A stretch of 38,976 bases of DNA from Verrucomicrobiota bacterium (GTDB lineage Bacteria > Verrucomicrobiota > Verrucomicrobiia > Limisphaerales > UBA1412). The translations under genes and the position numbers were made by a program. Below the pieces are notes generated by a model. That model worked only from the letters and a program-made list of their open reading frames with translations, did no database searches and was not told the origin of the DNA. The stretch lies in assembly GCA_019136955.1 (NCBI GenBank), contig JAGVTF010000116.1:11666-50641 (forward strand), in the 5' to 3' direction. This document shows, piece after piece, positions 8,660-16,180 of this stretch (position 1 is the stretch's first letter; every line of letters starts with the position of its first letter).

Positions 8660-8734
8660 TTCCTTTTACTAGGTACAAGAATTTTTTCAAGAGAAATTTT
8701 CAAAAAACGCGGTTTTTCCTGCATTTTAGGCGGG

Positions 8735-9418
8735 TTAGCGCTTCCTTTCCCCAAAAATGGAGGTTCCCACGCGGATCATCGTCGAGCCCTCTTCAATGGC
8801 CACGGCAAAGTCCGAACTCATCCCCATGCTCAGTACCGGCAGCGGTGCGCCCAGGATATCTTCGCACTGTTTTTTGAGGTCGGCCAGCTTCTGGAAATGC
8901 CTGCGCGCCTTCTCCGGCTGGGGCGTCCAGGGGGGGATCGCCATGAGGCCGTGAATCTCCAGATGGCTCAGCTCGTTCAAGTTCAATAAATTTTCCAGTA
9001 ATGCCTGGGGTGAATAGCCGAACTTGCTGGCTTCGCCGGCGACGTTGACTTCCAGGAGCACCGGCAGGGAGACGCTCCTCCTTTGGGCCGCCTTGTTGAG
9101 CTGCTCGGCCAGCGAAGCGGAGTCCACGCTTTGGATCATCTCAAAGAGCTGGACCGCATCGCGGCACTTATTGGATTGGAGGTGGCCAACCAGTTGCCAG
9201 CGGATGCCGGGGGGGCATTGCGAGATTTTGAGTTTGGCCTCCTGCACGCGGCTTTCCCCAAAAACCTGCACGCCCGCATCGGCGGCCCGGCAGACTGCCT
9301 GCCAGGGGTGAAACTTGCTGACGGCGACCAGCGTCACCTCAGAGGGCTCGCGTCCGCAGCGTTCGCAGGCCTGCTCGATCTCTTTTTGAATTTTTTCTAT
9401 ATTTGCTTCAATACTCAT
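8735..9418 (-). CDS. yggS: YggS/PROSC-family pyridoxal phosphate homeostasis protein
   Basis: A 227-residue PLP-binding protein with a fold-type III barrel. The family buffers free PLP and has no known catalytic turnover. The PLP lysine is K35 in VAVSKFHP. FGESRVQEAKLKI, WQLVGHLQSNKC and the C-terminal LSMGMSSDFAVAIEEGSTMIRVGTSIFG are diagnostic of this family. Length is typical. It lies 27 bp downstream of pyrE on the same strand, so the two are probably co-transcribed. Confidence 0.95.
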   Translation of the reverse strand: MSIEANIEKIQKEIEQACERCGREPSEVTLVAVSKFHPWQAVCRAADAGVQVFGESRVQEAKLKISQCPPGIRWQLVGHLQSNKCRDAVQLFEMIQSVDSASLAEQLNKAAQRRSVSLPVLLEVNVAGEASKFGYSPQALLENLLNLNELSHLEIHGLMAIPPWTPQPEKARRHFQKLADLKKQCEDILGAPLPVLSMGMSSDFAVAIEEGSTMIRVGTSIFGERKR

Positions 9419-9445
9419 TATCGGTAGGGATACCTCACTTTTCTC

Positions 9446-10009
9446 TTAGCTACCCGGCTTGAGGGCAGGGCTGTTCTTCAGGTCTTCGGGCAGGTTCTTG
9501 GGGTCAAAGACCTCCATCTCCATCTCAATGAGGCTGACCAGCGGGACTCCTGGCTGGAAGCGGCCCTGGGAGCGGTCCACCAATACGCCGAGGGCCTGTA
9601 CGGAGCCGCCCTTTTTCTTGACGATATCGAGGGTTTCCTGAACCCGACCGCCACGGGTGATCACATCTTCAATAAGGAGAATTTTTTCTCCCGGGGTGAT
9701 TCTGAAGCCGCGTCTCAATACGAGGCGGCCGGCCTCCTTCTCCACGAAAATGAAACGGCAGCCAAGCTGGCGCGCCACCTCCTGGGCGATGACCAGCCCA
9801 CCCATGGCCGGAGCGATCACGGTGCGTACCTGCAGGTGCCGCAGTTTTTCCACCAGGGCGGCTGCCAGCTTTTCAACGATCGGCATCTCCTGTAATGCCA
9901 ATGCGCATTGGAAATATTGCCGGCTGTGAAGGCCGCTGCGCAAAATGAAGTGCCCTTCCAGCAAAGCCCCGGTTTGCCTGAAAATATCTAACGCTTCCTC
10001 ATTCGTCAT
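9446..10009 (-). CDS. pyrE: Orotate phosphoribosyltransferase
   Basis: A 187-residue PRTase that joins orotate to PRPP in UMP synthesis. MTNEEALDIFRQTGALLEGH and the following FILRSGLHSRQYFQC are typical of bacterial PyrE. IAPAMGGLVIAQEVARQLG is the substrate loop, and LLIEDVITRGGR (about 112-123) is the PRPP-binding motif with Glu-Asp in place of Asp-Asp, a common variant. The ATG at 10009 is chosen because homology begins there. The frame remains open about 370 bp further upstream, but that extension runs through the neighbouring ATPase gene and encodes nothing recognisable. It follows the DppD-like gene by 70 bp and precedes yggS. Confidence 0.93.
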   Translation of the reverse strand: MTNEEALDIFRQTGALLEGHFILRSGLHSRQYFQCALALQEMPIVEKLAAALVEKLRHLQVRTVIAPAMGGLVIAQEVARQLGCRFIFVEKEAGRLVLRRGFRITPGEKILLIEDVITRGGRVQETLDIVKKKGGSVQALGVLVDRSQGRFQPGVPLVSLIEMEMEVFDPKNLPEDLKNSPALKPGS

Positions 10010-10079
10010 GCAATTATTATGGCACCAACCCCAGGGGGATACCAAGAAAAAGCGAGTGGCAGGGCGGGAAAAATCAGTT

Positions 10080-11042
10080 TTAGGGTCTCGGGGGCAGGCA
10101 GCGGGTGTAGTGGCCTGCAAGGGTAGGGTGCGCCCTGAGGTCCGGGGTAAGCTCTTTGCAGCCGCCGTGACGCTCGGTGCAGCGTGGGCCAAAGCGGCAG
10201 CCTGCGGGCATGGCGTGAAGCGGGGGGACTTGCCCCTGAATGGAAGAGAGTCTGCGGCGGCCCCCCAGTTGCGGTACCGAAGCCAGAAGCGCGCGGGTAT
10301 AGGGATGAGCCGGCGTTTGCAGCACCTGGCGGACCGGCCCGCTTTCCACCAATTGGCCTGCATACATGACGGCGACATGGTCTGCGAACTGCGAGACGAT
10401 CCCCAAATTGTGGGTGATCAGCAGAATGCTCATCTGGTGGGAGCTGCGCAGGCTGGCCAGGAGCTGGAGGATTTGCGCCTGAATGGTGACATCCAGCGCC
10501 GTTGTCGGCTCATCGGCCACGAGCAGGCGTGGACGGCTGGCCAGCGCCATGGCGATGAGTGCCCGCTGTTTCATGCCGCCGGAGAGCTGGTGCGGGTATT
10601 CATCAATCCGCAGCTCCGGTGAAGGGATGCCGACCTGCTCCAGAGCGGTGATGCAGCTCTCTCTGGTGGCGGCTTTGGGCTGGTGCAGCAGAAGCACCTC
10701 CAGGATTTGCGCGCCAATGGTAAGGGTCGGGTTCAGTGCCAGTGCGGGGTCCTGGAAGATGTAGCTGACGACTTTGCCGCGGATTTGCCGCAGTTCCCGC
10801 CGTGAAAGGGTGAGCGTATCACGTCCGGCCAGCAGAATCCGCCCGCCCAGATATTGTACGGAGGGGATCAGCCGGGCGATGCTCAGCGCGGTGATGCTTT
10901 TGCCGCAGCCGCTTTCACCGACCAGCGAAACGATCTGCCCCTCCTCTACGCTGAGTGAGAGTCCTTCCACGGCACGCAGAAGCCCCCCTTCGGTCTGGAA
11001 ACCGAGGGAGAGATTTTCAATTTGCAGGAGAGGTGAGCTCAT
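10080..11042 (-). CDS. Oligopeptide/dipeptide-type ABC transporter ATP-binding protein (DppD/OppD family)
   Basis: A 320-residue ATPase with the complete ABC set: Walker A GESGCGKS (residues 42-49), Q-loop YIFQDP, signature LSGGMKQR, Walker B LLVADEP and the H-loop ITHN. The C-terminal extension CRFGPRCTERHGGC is the oligopeptide-transporter domain whose cysteines in some members bind an iron-sulfur cluster. Such subunits normally work with a second ATPase (DppF/OppF), two permeases and a binding protein, but none is encoded in this window. It therefore looks like an orphan unit that must find partners elsewhere. Substrate (peptide, nickel or other) cannot be told from sequence. Confidence 0.9.
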   Translation of the reverse strand: MSSPLLQIENLSLGFQTEGGLLRAVEGLSLSVEEGQIVSLVGESGCGKSITALSIARLIPSVQYLGGRILLAGRDTLTLSRRELRQIRGKVVSYIFQDPALALNPTLTIGAQILEVLLLHQPKAATRESCITALEQVGIPSPELRIDEYPHQLSGGMKQRALIAMALASRPRLLVADEPTTALDVTIQAQILQLLASLRSSHQMSILLITHNLGIVSQFADHVAVMYAGQLVESGPVRQVLQTPAHPYTRALLASVPQLGGRRRLSSIQGQVPPLHAMPAGCRFGPRCTERHGGCKELTPDLRAHPTLAGHYTRCLPPRP

Positions 11043-11073
11043 AGCGTCGGGCGCAAAAGGGGCGTAGCTGAGA

Positions 11074-11114
11074 AGAGGTCAGGCGAGGTTCTGAAAAACC
11101 TCGGCATGACCTCT
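11074..11114. repeat. Two-tier inverted repeat between the Gfo/Idh gene and the ABC ATPase gene
   Basis: AGAGGTCA and GAGGTT pair with AACCTC and TGACCTCT, an 8-bp plus 6-bp stem with a short internal loop and a CTGAAA loop. There is no T-run on either strand, so it is not a standard intrinsic terminator. It may stabilise or attenuate the transcript between the two minus-strand genes. Confidence 0.6.
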
Positions 11115-11138
11115 CGCATCTTCTGGCTGGGGAAGAGC

Positions 11139-12242
11139 CTAGGAAATTTTAACCCAGGTGCTCTTCTTACTGCCTTTGTACATTGCTTCCATCACGGCGA
11201 CGCGGTCGGCCGCCTCCATGGGGGTGACCAGCGGTTCACTCTTGCCCTGAACGGCGTTGATGAACTGGTGGATCGGCGCCGTGGGGGCGTCGGGGAGCTT
11301 GCGCCAGGGCTCGCGTCCATTGGCGCCTTCCACTTTATTGGAGCGGAAATAGAGCTGGCCCCGATTGATGATGGCGTGGCCTTCGGTGCCGGAGATGATG
11401 AGCGTGACCGGGCTTTCAATATCGACCCAGCCGGCAGTGAGCGTGGCGCTGACGCCGTTTTTGAAGTGGATGAGCCCCTGGCCCATCTCATCGGTATCTT
11501 CGTAATTGCCAACGGCCACCTGGATATCGGCGGTCGCTTTTTCCACGTCGCCAAAAATCCACATCAGGATATCGAGCATGTGGGTTCCCAGGTCGCCAAA
11601 GCCGCCGCAGCCCGATTGTTTGAGGTCGGCCATCCAGCGCCAATCGGTATCGAACCAGCGGCCCAGCGAGCCGCTATGGCAATTCCAGGCGCTGGCGCGG
11701 GTGATCTTGCCAAAAGCGCCGTTGGCCACCTGTTCGCGCAGGAAGAGAAGCTTGGGGTCTGTCCGCATGAAGTAGCCGGTGGTGAAGAGAACGCCCGCTT
11801 TATCGAGCGCCTTGGCCATGGCGTAGCTGTCTTTGGCGGAGATACCGAGCGGTTTCTCGATGAAGGCATGTTTGCCGGCTTTGGCGGCGCCTTCCACCAG
11901 CGGGCGGTGAAGATTGGTTTCGGAGCAGATCACGACGGCCTGGACTTCGGGGTCGTTCCAGACCTTGTCCGCACTGTCGCTGAGAGCTTCGCAGGAGTGG
12001 AACTTGGCCCATCTTTGGGCGCGCTCCTCCTGATGATCATAACAATACTTGACCTTCACGTCTTCGCGCTCCTTCATCTTGTTCATGAAATCGGGAGTGT
12101 GAATATGTGCGCAACCGACAAAAGCGATTGTGGTTTTTGCGGTTTCCTGGGCTTTGACCATGGCCGAGGGCATCATGGCGGCAGCCGCTCCGATAATGGC
12201 CGTCGATTTAACGAAATCGCGGCGGGATAATTGATTTTTCAT
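11139..12242 (-). CDS. Tat-exported Gfo/Idh/MocA-family oxidoreductase
   Basis: A 367-residue NAD(P)-dependent oxidoreductase of the glucose-fructose oxidoreductase family. The N-terminus MKNQLSRRDFVKSTAIIGAA is a twin-arginine export signal, so the folded, cofactor-loaded protein is probably exported. The mature domain starts with a divergent Rossmann turn (IAFVGCAHIHTPDF) instead of a plain GxGxxG. The catalytic-lysine motif is intact in AFIEKPLG, and the C-terminal alpha/beta domain follows. Such secreted dehydrogenases are numerous in Verrucomicrobiota and Planctomycetota and act on sugars or inositols; the substrate here is unknown. It starts 21 bp after dapB on the same strand, so it may ride on the dap transcript. 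No Shine-Dalgarno is seen. Confidence 0.88.
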   Translation of the reverse strand: MKNQLSRRDFVKSTAIIGAAAAMMPSAMVKAQETAKTTIAFVGCAHIHTPDFMNKMKEREDVKVKYCYDHQEERAQRWAKFHSCEALSDSADKVWNDPEVQAVVICSETNLHRPLVEGAAKAGKHAFIEKPLGISAKDSYAMAKALDKAGVLFTTGYFMRTDPKLLFLREQVANGAFGKITRASAWNCHSGSLGRWFDTDWRWMADLKQSGCGGFGDLGTHMLDILMWIFGDVEKATADIQVAVGNYEDTDEMGQGLIHFKNGVSATLTAGWVDIESPVTLIISGTEGHAIINRGQLYFRSNKVEGANGREPWRKLPDAPTAPIHQFINAVQGKSEPLVTPMEAADRVAVMEAMYKGSKKSTWVKIS

Positions 12243-12263
12243 TCTGGTTAATTTGGTAAAAAG

Positions 12264-12998
12264 TTAAGTCAGGTTGAGGACATCCTGCATGGAATAGATA
12301 CCCGGCGCTTTTGCATTGCACCAGAGCGCGGCACGGAGGGCACCGCGGGCAAAGGTTTCGCGGCTGGAGGCCTTATGGGTCAGCTCCACCCGCTCTCCAT
12401 CGGCGGCAAAGATGACCGTGTGGTCTCCCACCACGTCGCCGCCGCGCAGAGAGTGCATCCCGATTTCTTCGGCCGTTCGCTCACCCACCAGCCCTTCGCG
12501 GCCGTGGCGGGCGACCTCTTCATACTGTGCCTTGCGGACTTCGGCCAGGATACGTCCCAGCGTATCGGCTGTCCCGCTGGGGGCATCCTTCTTGTGGCGG
12601 TGATGCATCTCCACCACTTCAATATCGAAGGAGGGACCCAGAATTTCGGCAGCCTTACGGGTCAGCCAAAAGAGGGTGTTGACTCCGGTCGAGTAATTGG
12701 AGGCCCAGACGATCGGTATCTTCTGGGCGGTTTTTTGGATCGCCTCTTTTTCCTCGGCGCTATGGCCGGTAGTGCCGATGACCAGCGGTTTGCCCATCTG
12801 CGCGCAGAGCTCGGCAACCGGCTGAGTCGTTTCGTGAAAACTGAAATCAATGAGCACATCGGCGCTTTGGACTGCGGCGCTCAGGTCATCGCCCAGGTCA
12901 GCCACGGCCGATACATTGAGCTCGGGCATCTCCGCCGCGCAGGCAATCAGCATTTTGCCCATGCGTCCTTTGGAGCCGATAATTGCAACTTGCAGCAT
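12264..12998 (-). CDS. dapB: 4-hydroxy-tetrahydrodipicolinate reductase
   Basis: A 244-residue DapB, which reduces hydroxy-tetrahydrodipicolinate with NAD(P)H on the lysine and meso-diaminopimelate pathway. The nucleotide loop is GSKGRMG at residues 8-14. The catalytic histidine/lysine motif is HHRHKKDAPSGTA near residue 131, the family signature. Length is normal, slightly short. It lies 9 bp downstream of dapA, in the order dapF-dapA-dapB, so the genes form an operon supplying peptidoglycan diaminopimelate and lysine. Confidence 0.96.
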   Translation of the reverse strand: MLQVAIIGSKGRMGKMLIACAAEMPELNVSAVADLGDDLSAAVQSADVLIDFSFHETTQPVAELCAQMGKPLVIGTTGHSAEEKEAIQKTAQKIPIVWASNYSTGVNTLFWLTRKAAEILGPSFDIEVVEMHHRHKKDAPSGTADTLGRILAEVRKAQYEEVARHGREGLVGERTAEEIGMHSLRGGDVVGDHTVIFAADGERVELTHKASSRETFARGALRAALWCNAKAPGIYSMQDVLNLT

Positions 12999-13007
12999 GG
13001 GGCAGGC

Positions 13008-13901
13008 TCAGCCGTTGGCGGCGGTTAAGAGGTTCAGCGATTCCAGGGTCTCCCTTACCAGAGCGCGGTTTTTATCGGAGAGGCGATAGAGCGGCAGGCG
13101 GACTTCATCGGAGCAGAGGCCCATCATGGCCATCGCCGCTTTTACCGGAACCGGATTGGTCTCCACAAAGAGGTTTTTGAAGAGCGGATAAAATTTTTCG
13201 TGAATCGCAAGCGCCTCGGCGGTCTTGCCTTCCGCAAAAGCGCGGACCAATGCACATATCTCCGCCGGAATCACATTGGAAGCGACGCTAATTACCCCGC
13301 AGGCACCGACCGACATGAAGGGGAGGGTGAGCGGGTCATCGCCGCTTAGAATGGTGAAATCGGCTCTGGTGACGGCATGGCGTATCTGGCTGACGCGGTC
13401 AGAGTGTCCGCCGGCCTCCTTGATTCCAACGAGATTGGGATGGGCTTGCGCCAGACGGGCGACGGTTTCCACGCCGATTTCAATGCCGCAGCGGCCCGGG
13501 ATACTGTAGAGAATGATCGGGATTTTGACACTCTGGGCGATCTGGGAGAAATGCTCAAAGAGTCCGGCTTGCGATGGCTTGTTGTAATAGGGGGCCACGA
13601 GCAGCGAGGCGTCGGCGCCCAGTTTTTCGGCCGATTGCGTCAGATGAATCGCCTCAATCGTGCTGTTGGCGCCGGTGCCGGCTACCACTTTGACACGGCC
13701 GGCCACGGTTTCCACCGCCTTTTGAACCACCTGGAGATGCTCCTCCGGAGAAAGTGTGGAGGATTCGCCCGTGCTGCCGACCGGAACGACGCCATCGACT
13801 CCATTTTCAACCTGGCGGTTGACCAGGCTGACGTAGGCTTCTTCGTCAAGCTTGCCATTCCTGAACGGAGTGACCAAAGCTGTGTAAACACCTTTAAACA
13901 T
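13008..13901 (-). CDS. dapA: 4-hydroxy-tetrahydrodipicolinate synthase
   Basis: A 297-residue class I aldolase condensing pyruvate with aspartate semialdehyde. MFKGVYTALVTPF is the normal DapA start. VGSTGESSTLS binds the pyruvate carboxylate, ILYSIPGRCG contains the catalytic tyrosine (YSIPGR for the usual YNVPGR), and VGIKEAGG carries the Schiff-base lysine near residue 162. A TTG at 13910 would add three residues, but the ATG at 13901 is chosen because AGGAG lies 12 bases before it and only 3 before the TTG. It sits 21 bp downstream of dapF. Confidence 0.96.
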   Translation of the reverse strand: MFKGVYTALVTPFRNGKLDEEAYVSLVNRQVENGVDGVVPVGSTGESSTLSPEEHLQVVQKAVETVAGRVKVVAGTGANSTIEAIHLTQSAEKLGADASLLVAPYYNKPSQAGLFEHFSQIAQSVKIPIILYSIPGRCGIEIGVETVARLAQAHPNLVGIKEAGGHSDRVSQIRHAVTRADFTILSGDDPLTLPFMSVGACGVISVASNVIPAEICALVRAFAEGKTAEALAIHEKFYPLFKNLFVETNPVPVKAAMAMMGLCSDEVRLPLYRLSDKNRALVRETLESLNLLTAANG

Positions 13902-13922
13902 AAATAACAATAGCTCCTATTT

Positions 13923-14732
13923 CTAAATTTCTATTTGTCCGGTAAAGGAAACCTCGGCCGGACCCGTTAACGTAACGTCTTTAAAATCCTCACCGCTCCA
14001 GCAAAAGCCGACCTGCAGGCGCTCACCGCCCTGGGTCAGAACAGTCACCGGTGAAGGCCAGTCATAGACGCGCGCGGTGATGAGTGCCGCGGCCGTCACC
14101 CCTGTCCCGCAGGCGAGGGTTTCGGCCTCTACGCCGCGCTCATAGGTGCGGACGCGGATGGAGTGCGGCTCCAGGACCTGGACAAAGTTGACATTGGTCC
14201 CGCGGGGGCTGAACCCGTTATGGTGGCGCAGGCTGGCTCCCCATTTCTGGACCGGGACCGAAGCGAGCTCTTCCACAAAATAGACGGCATGGGGGACGCC
14301 TGTATTGAGGAAGTGGATTTCGCGCTCCTCTCCCTCCCACTGGAGACGGACCCCGAGTCTGAGCTCAGAAGGGGGGGTCAGGCTCACCTTGACCAGAGGG
14401 TCCTGAAACTCCGCATGGATGATGCCCGAAAGGGTTTCGAAAGAAATTTCATCCTCCCTGCCGGTCAATCGCCGGATGAAGCTGGCGAAGCAGCGTGCAC
14501 CGTTGCCGCACATTTCGGCCTGGCTGCCATCATTGTTATAAAATTTCCAGGCAAAATCCGCCTTGCCATTAGAGCTTTTTTCCAGAAGGATAAGTCCATC
14601 AGCTCCAATGGCCTTTTGCCTGTTGCAAAGGCCTGCAATCTGCTCGGGGAGCAGAGAGAGTTTTCGGTTGCGATTGTCGATTAGCACGAAGTCATTTCCG
14701 GCTCCGTTCATTTTAGTAAACTCTACCAGCAT
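13923..14732 (-). CDS. dapF: Diaminopimelate epimerase
   Basis: A 269-residue cofactor-independent epimerase converting LL- to meso-diaminopimelate with two catalytic cysteines, C75 in EMCGNGARC and C208 in ACGTGVTAA. Both are present. The N-terminus FTKMNGAGNDFVLID is the conserved start. It heads dapF-dapA-dapB. A weak minus-strand promoter (TTGTGC, 17-bp spacer, TAAAGT) may lie in the 110-bp gap before it, and there is no clear Shine-Dalgarno. Confidence 0.97.
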   Translation of the reverse strand: MLVEFTKMNGAGNDFVLIDNRNRKLSLLPEQIAGLCNRQKAIGADGLILLEKSSNGKADFAWKFYNNDGSQAEMCGNGARCFASFIRRLTGREDEISFETLSGIIHAEFQDPLVKVSLTPPSELRLGVRLQWEGEEREIHFLNTGVPHAVYFVEELASVPVQKWGASLRHHNGFSPRGTNVNFVQVLEPHSIRVRTYERGVEAETLACGTGVTAAALITARVYDWPSPVTVLTQGGERLQVGFCWSGEDFKDVTLTGPAEVSFTGQIEI

Positions 14733-14804
14733 AACAGCCAGACCACTTTAACAAAGTTGACACTGAGGCACAAGGAGCATAATCAGCAGATTTTGCTTCG
14801 GAGG

Positions 14805-14823
14805 TTTCCCGGTTTTCGGGAAA
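14805..14823. terminator. Hairpin between larC and dapF, possible terminator or attenuator
   Basis: TTTCCCG and CGGGAAA are perfect 7-bp arms around GTTTT. It lies 20 bp past the larC stop. It lacks a downstream T-run on the minus strand, so termination is uncertain. Confidence 0.4.
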
Positions 14824-14842
14824 AACTTCCAGGAGCTCCGGT

Positions 14843-16180
14843 TCACTTTTCGGGAGGAAGCAGCAGGCGCATCGCCTCTTTTTCCGCCAGGCTCAGGAGC
14901 TCGCGAAGCGGGATGCCCTGAGCCTTTGCCAGAGCGCGGCAGGCCTCAAACTCCGGCTTGGCATTGAGGATTTTGGAGCCGCTGCGGCTAACCTTGACCG
15001 GTATGACGCCGTATTCCGTCTGGATTTCCATCCTCTGGCGGGCCAGTTTGAAGCGGCTGGCCGGGTAGTGGCGCACGCCGATGGTGCCGGTTTCGCTAAA
15101 GAGCAGGTCGGCAAAGAGCGATAACTGCGAAGCGTCGCAAAGGATGGAGAGCTCCACCGCAGGGCGGCTCTTCTTCATCTGGATGGGGGTATGCCAGGCA
15201 TCCAGAGCGCCCAGCTCAAGAGCGCGCTCCAGGACATGCCCCAGCAGCTCCGGGGTGGTGTCGTCCAGATTGGTCTGGAGCAGCTCCACCCGGTCGCTCT
15301 CCCAGTCATGCGCTCTCTCTGCCGAAGCGGTACTTGCCCCCAAAACGGCGCGGAGCATATTGGGACGCGTTTTGAGGGTGCGGGAGCCGAAGCCGTAACC
15401 GATTTTTTCGGCGGCAATACCGCGCATCGGCCCGAACAGCTCAACAAACTCGGCCAGAATGCCGGCACCGGTCGGGGTAATCATCTCCGAATCCTCTTCG
15501 CACTGGGAGAGGGTCACCCCGCGAGCCCCCAGAATAGCCAGCGTGGCGGGAACCGGTACAGGCATTTTGCCGTGGGCGCAATGGATAAAGCCGCTGCCAT
15601 CAACTGGATGGCCGGCCATGAGCCGGGGTTTGCCCAGCAGCTCCAGAGCGATGCAGGCGCCGACGATATCAATGATGGAGTCAAGCGCTCCGACTTCATG
15701 AAAATGGATGGTATCGAGCGTCTTGCCATGGATTTTCGCTTCTGCGGTGCCAATTTTGAGGAAGATACTGACCGCTCGCCCCTTGACCCAGGCCGAAAGA
15801 GCGGAGGATTCAATCAACTGTCGAATCTCCGTGAACCCCCGATGCTCATGTTCATGAGGGTGGCCGTGGCTATGGGAATGCCCATGCTCATGAGAATGGC
15901 CGTGGCTGTGGGAATGTCCATGGTGGTCATGTTCGTGACCGTGATCGTGGTCATGAGAATGTCCGTGATCATGGTCGTGATCGTGGGGAGTGAGCACATC
16001 CAGATGCGTGCCGCAGATACCCTGCACGTTTCGGCTTTCCGTCCGGATGCGCCAGCCCTCCAGCCCCAGTTTTTGGAGTTCATGGTTGAGGGCTTCTTCC
16101 GAAACACCGAGGTCAATCAGGGCCGCCAGAAACATGTCGCCGCTGATTCCGCCAACGAGGTCTAAATATAAGGTTTTCAT
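14843..16180 (-). CDS. larC: LarC, nickel insertion protein of the nickel-pincer nucleotide pathway
   Basis: A 445-residue LarC, which inserts nickel in a CTP-dependent step to complete the nickel-pincer cofactor of lactate racemase and relatives. The N-terminal YLDLVGGISGDMFLAALIDLG is characteristic. Residues 66-113 contain 25 histidines alternating with Asp/Gly/Ser/Glu, a probable nickel store (15842-15985). The conserved IHFHEVGALDSIIDIVGAC, TPTGAGILAEF and QTNLDDTTPELLGH follow. In Lactobacillus the gene is split and joined by programmed frameshifting; here it is one uninterrupted frame. It overlaps larB by 4 bp (ATGA). larE and larA are not in the window. Confidence 0.95.
   Translation of the reverse strand: MKTLYLDLVGGISGDMFLAALIDLGVSEEALNHELQKLGLEGWRIRTESRNVQGICGTHLDVLTPHDHDHDHGHSHDHDHGHEHDHHGHSHSHGHSHEHGHSHSHGHPHEHEHRGFTEIRQLIESSALSAWVKGRAVSIFLKIGTAEAKIHGKTLDTIHFHEVGALDSIIDIVGACIALELLGKPRLMAGHPVDGSGFIHCAHGKMPVPVPATLAILGARGVTLSQCEEDSEMITPTGAGILAEFVELFGPMRGIAAEKIGYGFGSRTLKTRPNMLRAVLGASTASAERAHDWESDRVELLQTNLDDTTPELLGHVLERALELGALDAWHTPIQMKKSRPAVELSILCDASQLSLFADLLFSETGTIGVRHYPASRFKLARQRMEIQTEYGVIPVKVSRSGSKILNAKPEFEACRALAKAQGIPLRELLSLAEKEAMRLLLPPEK

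Noticed and set aside
10010-10378. A 123-codon N-terminal extension of pyrE
   Set aside because: It runs through the antisense-free coding region of the ABC ATPase in another frame and resembles no protein; PyrE homology begins at ATG 10009.
15830-16000. CRISPR-like or minisatellite array
   Set aside because: The regular repeats are simply alternating His codons of LarC, in frame and inside a complete gene.
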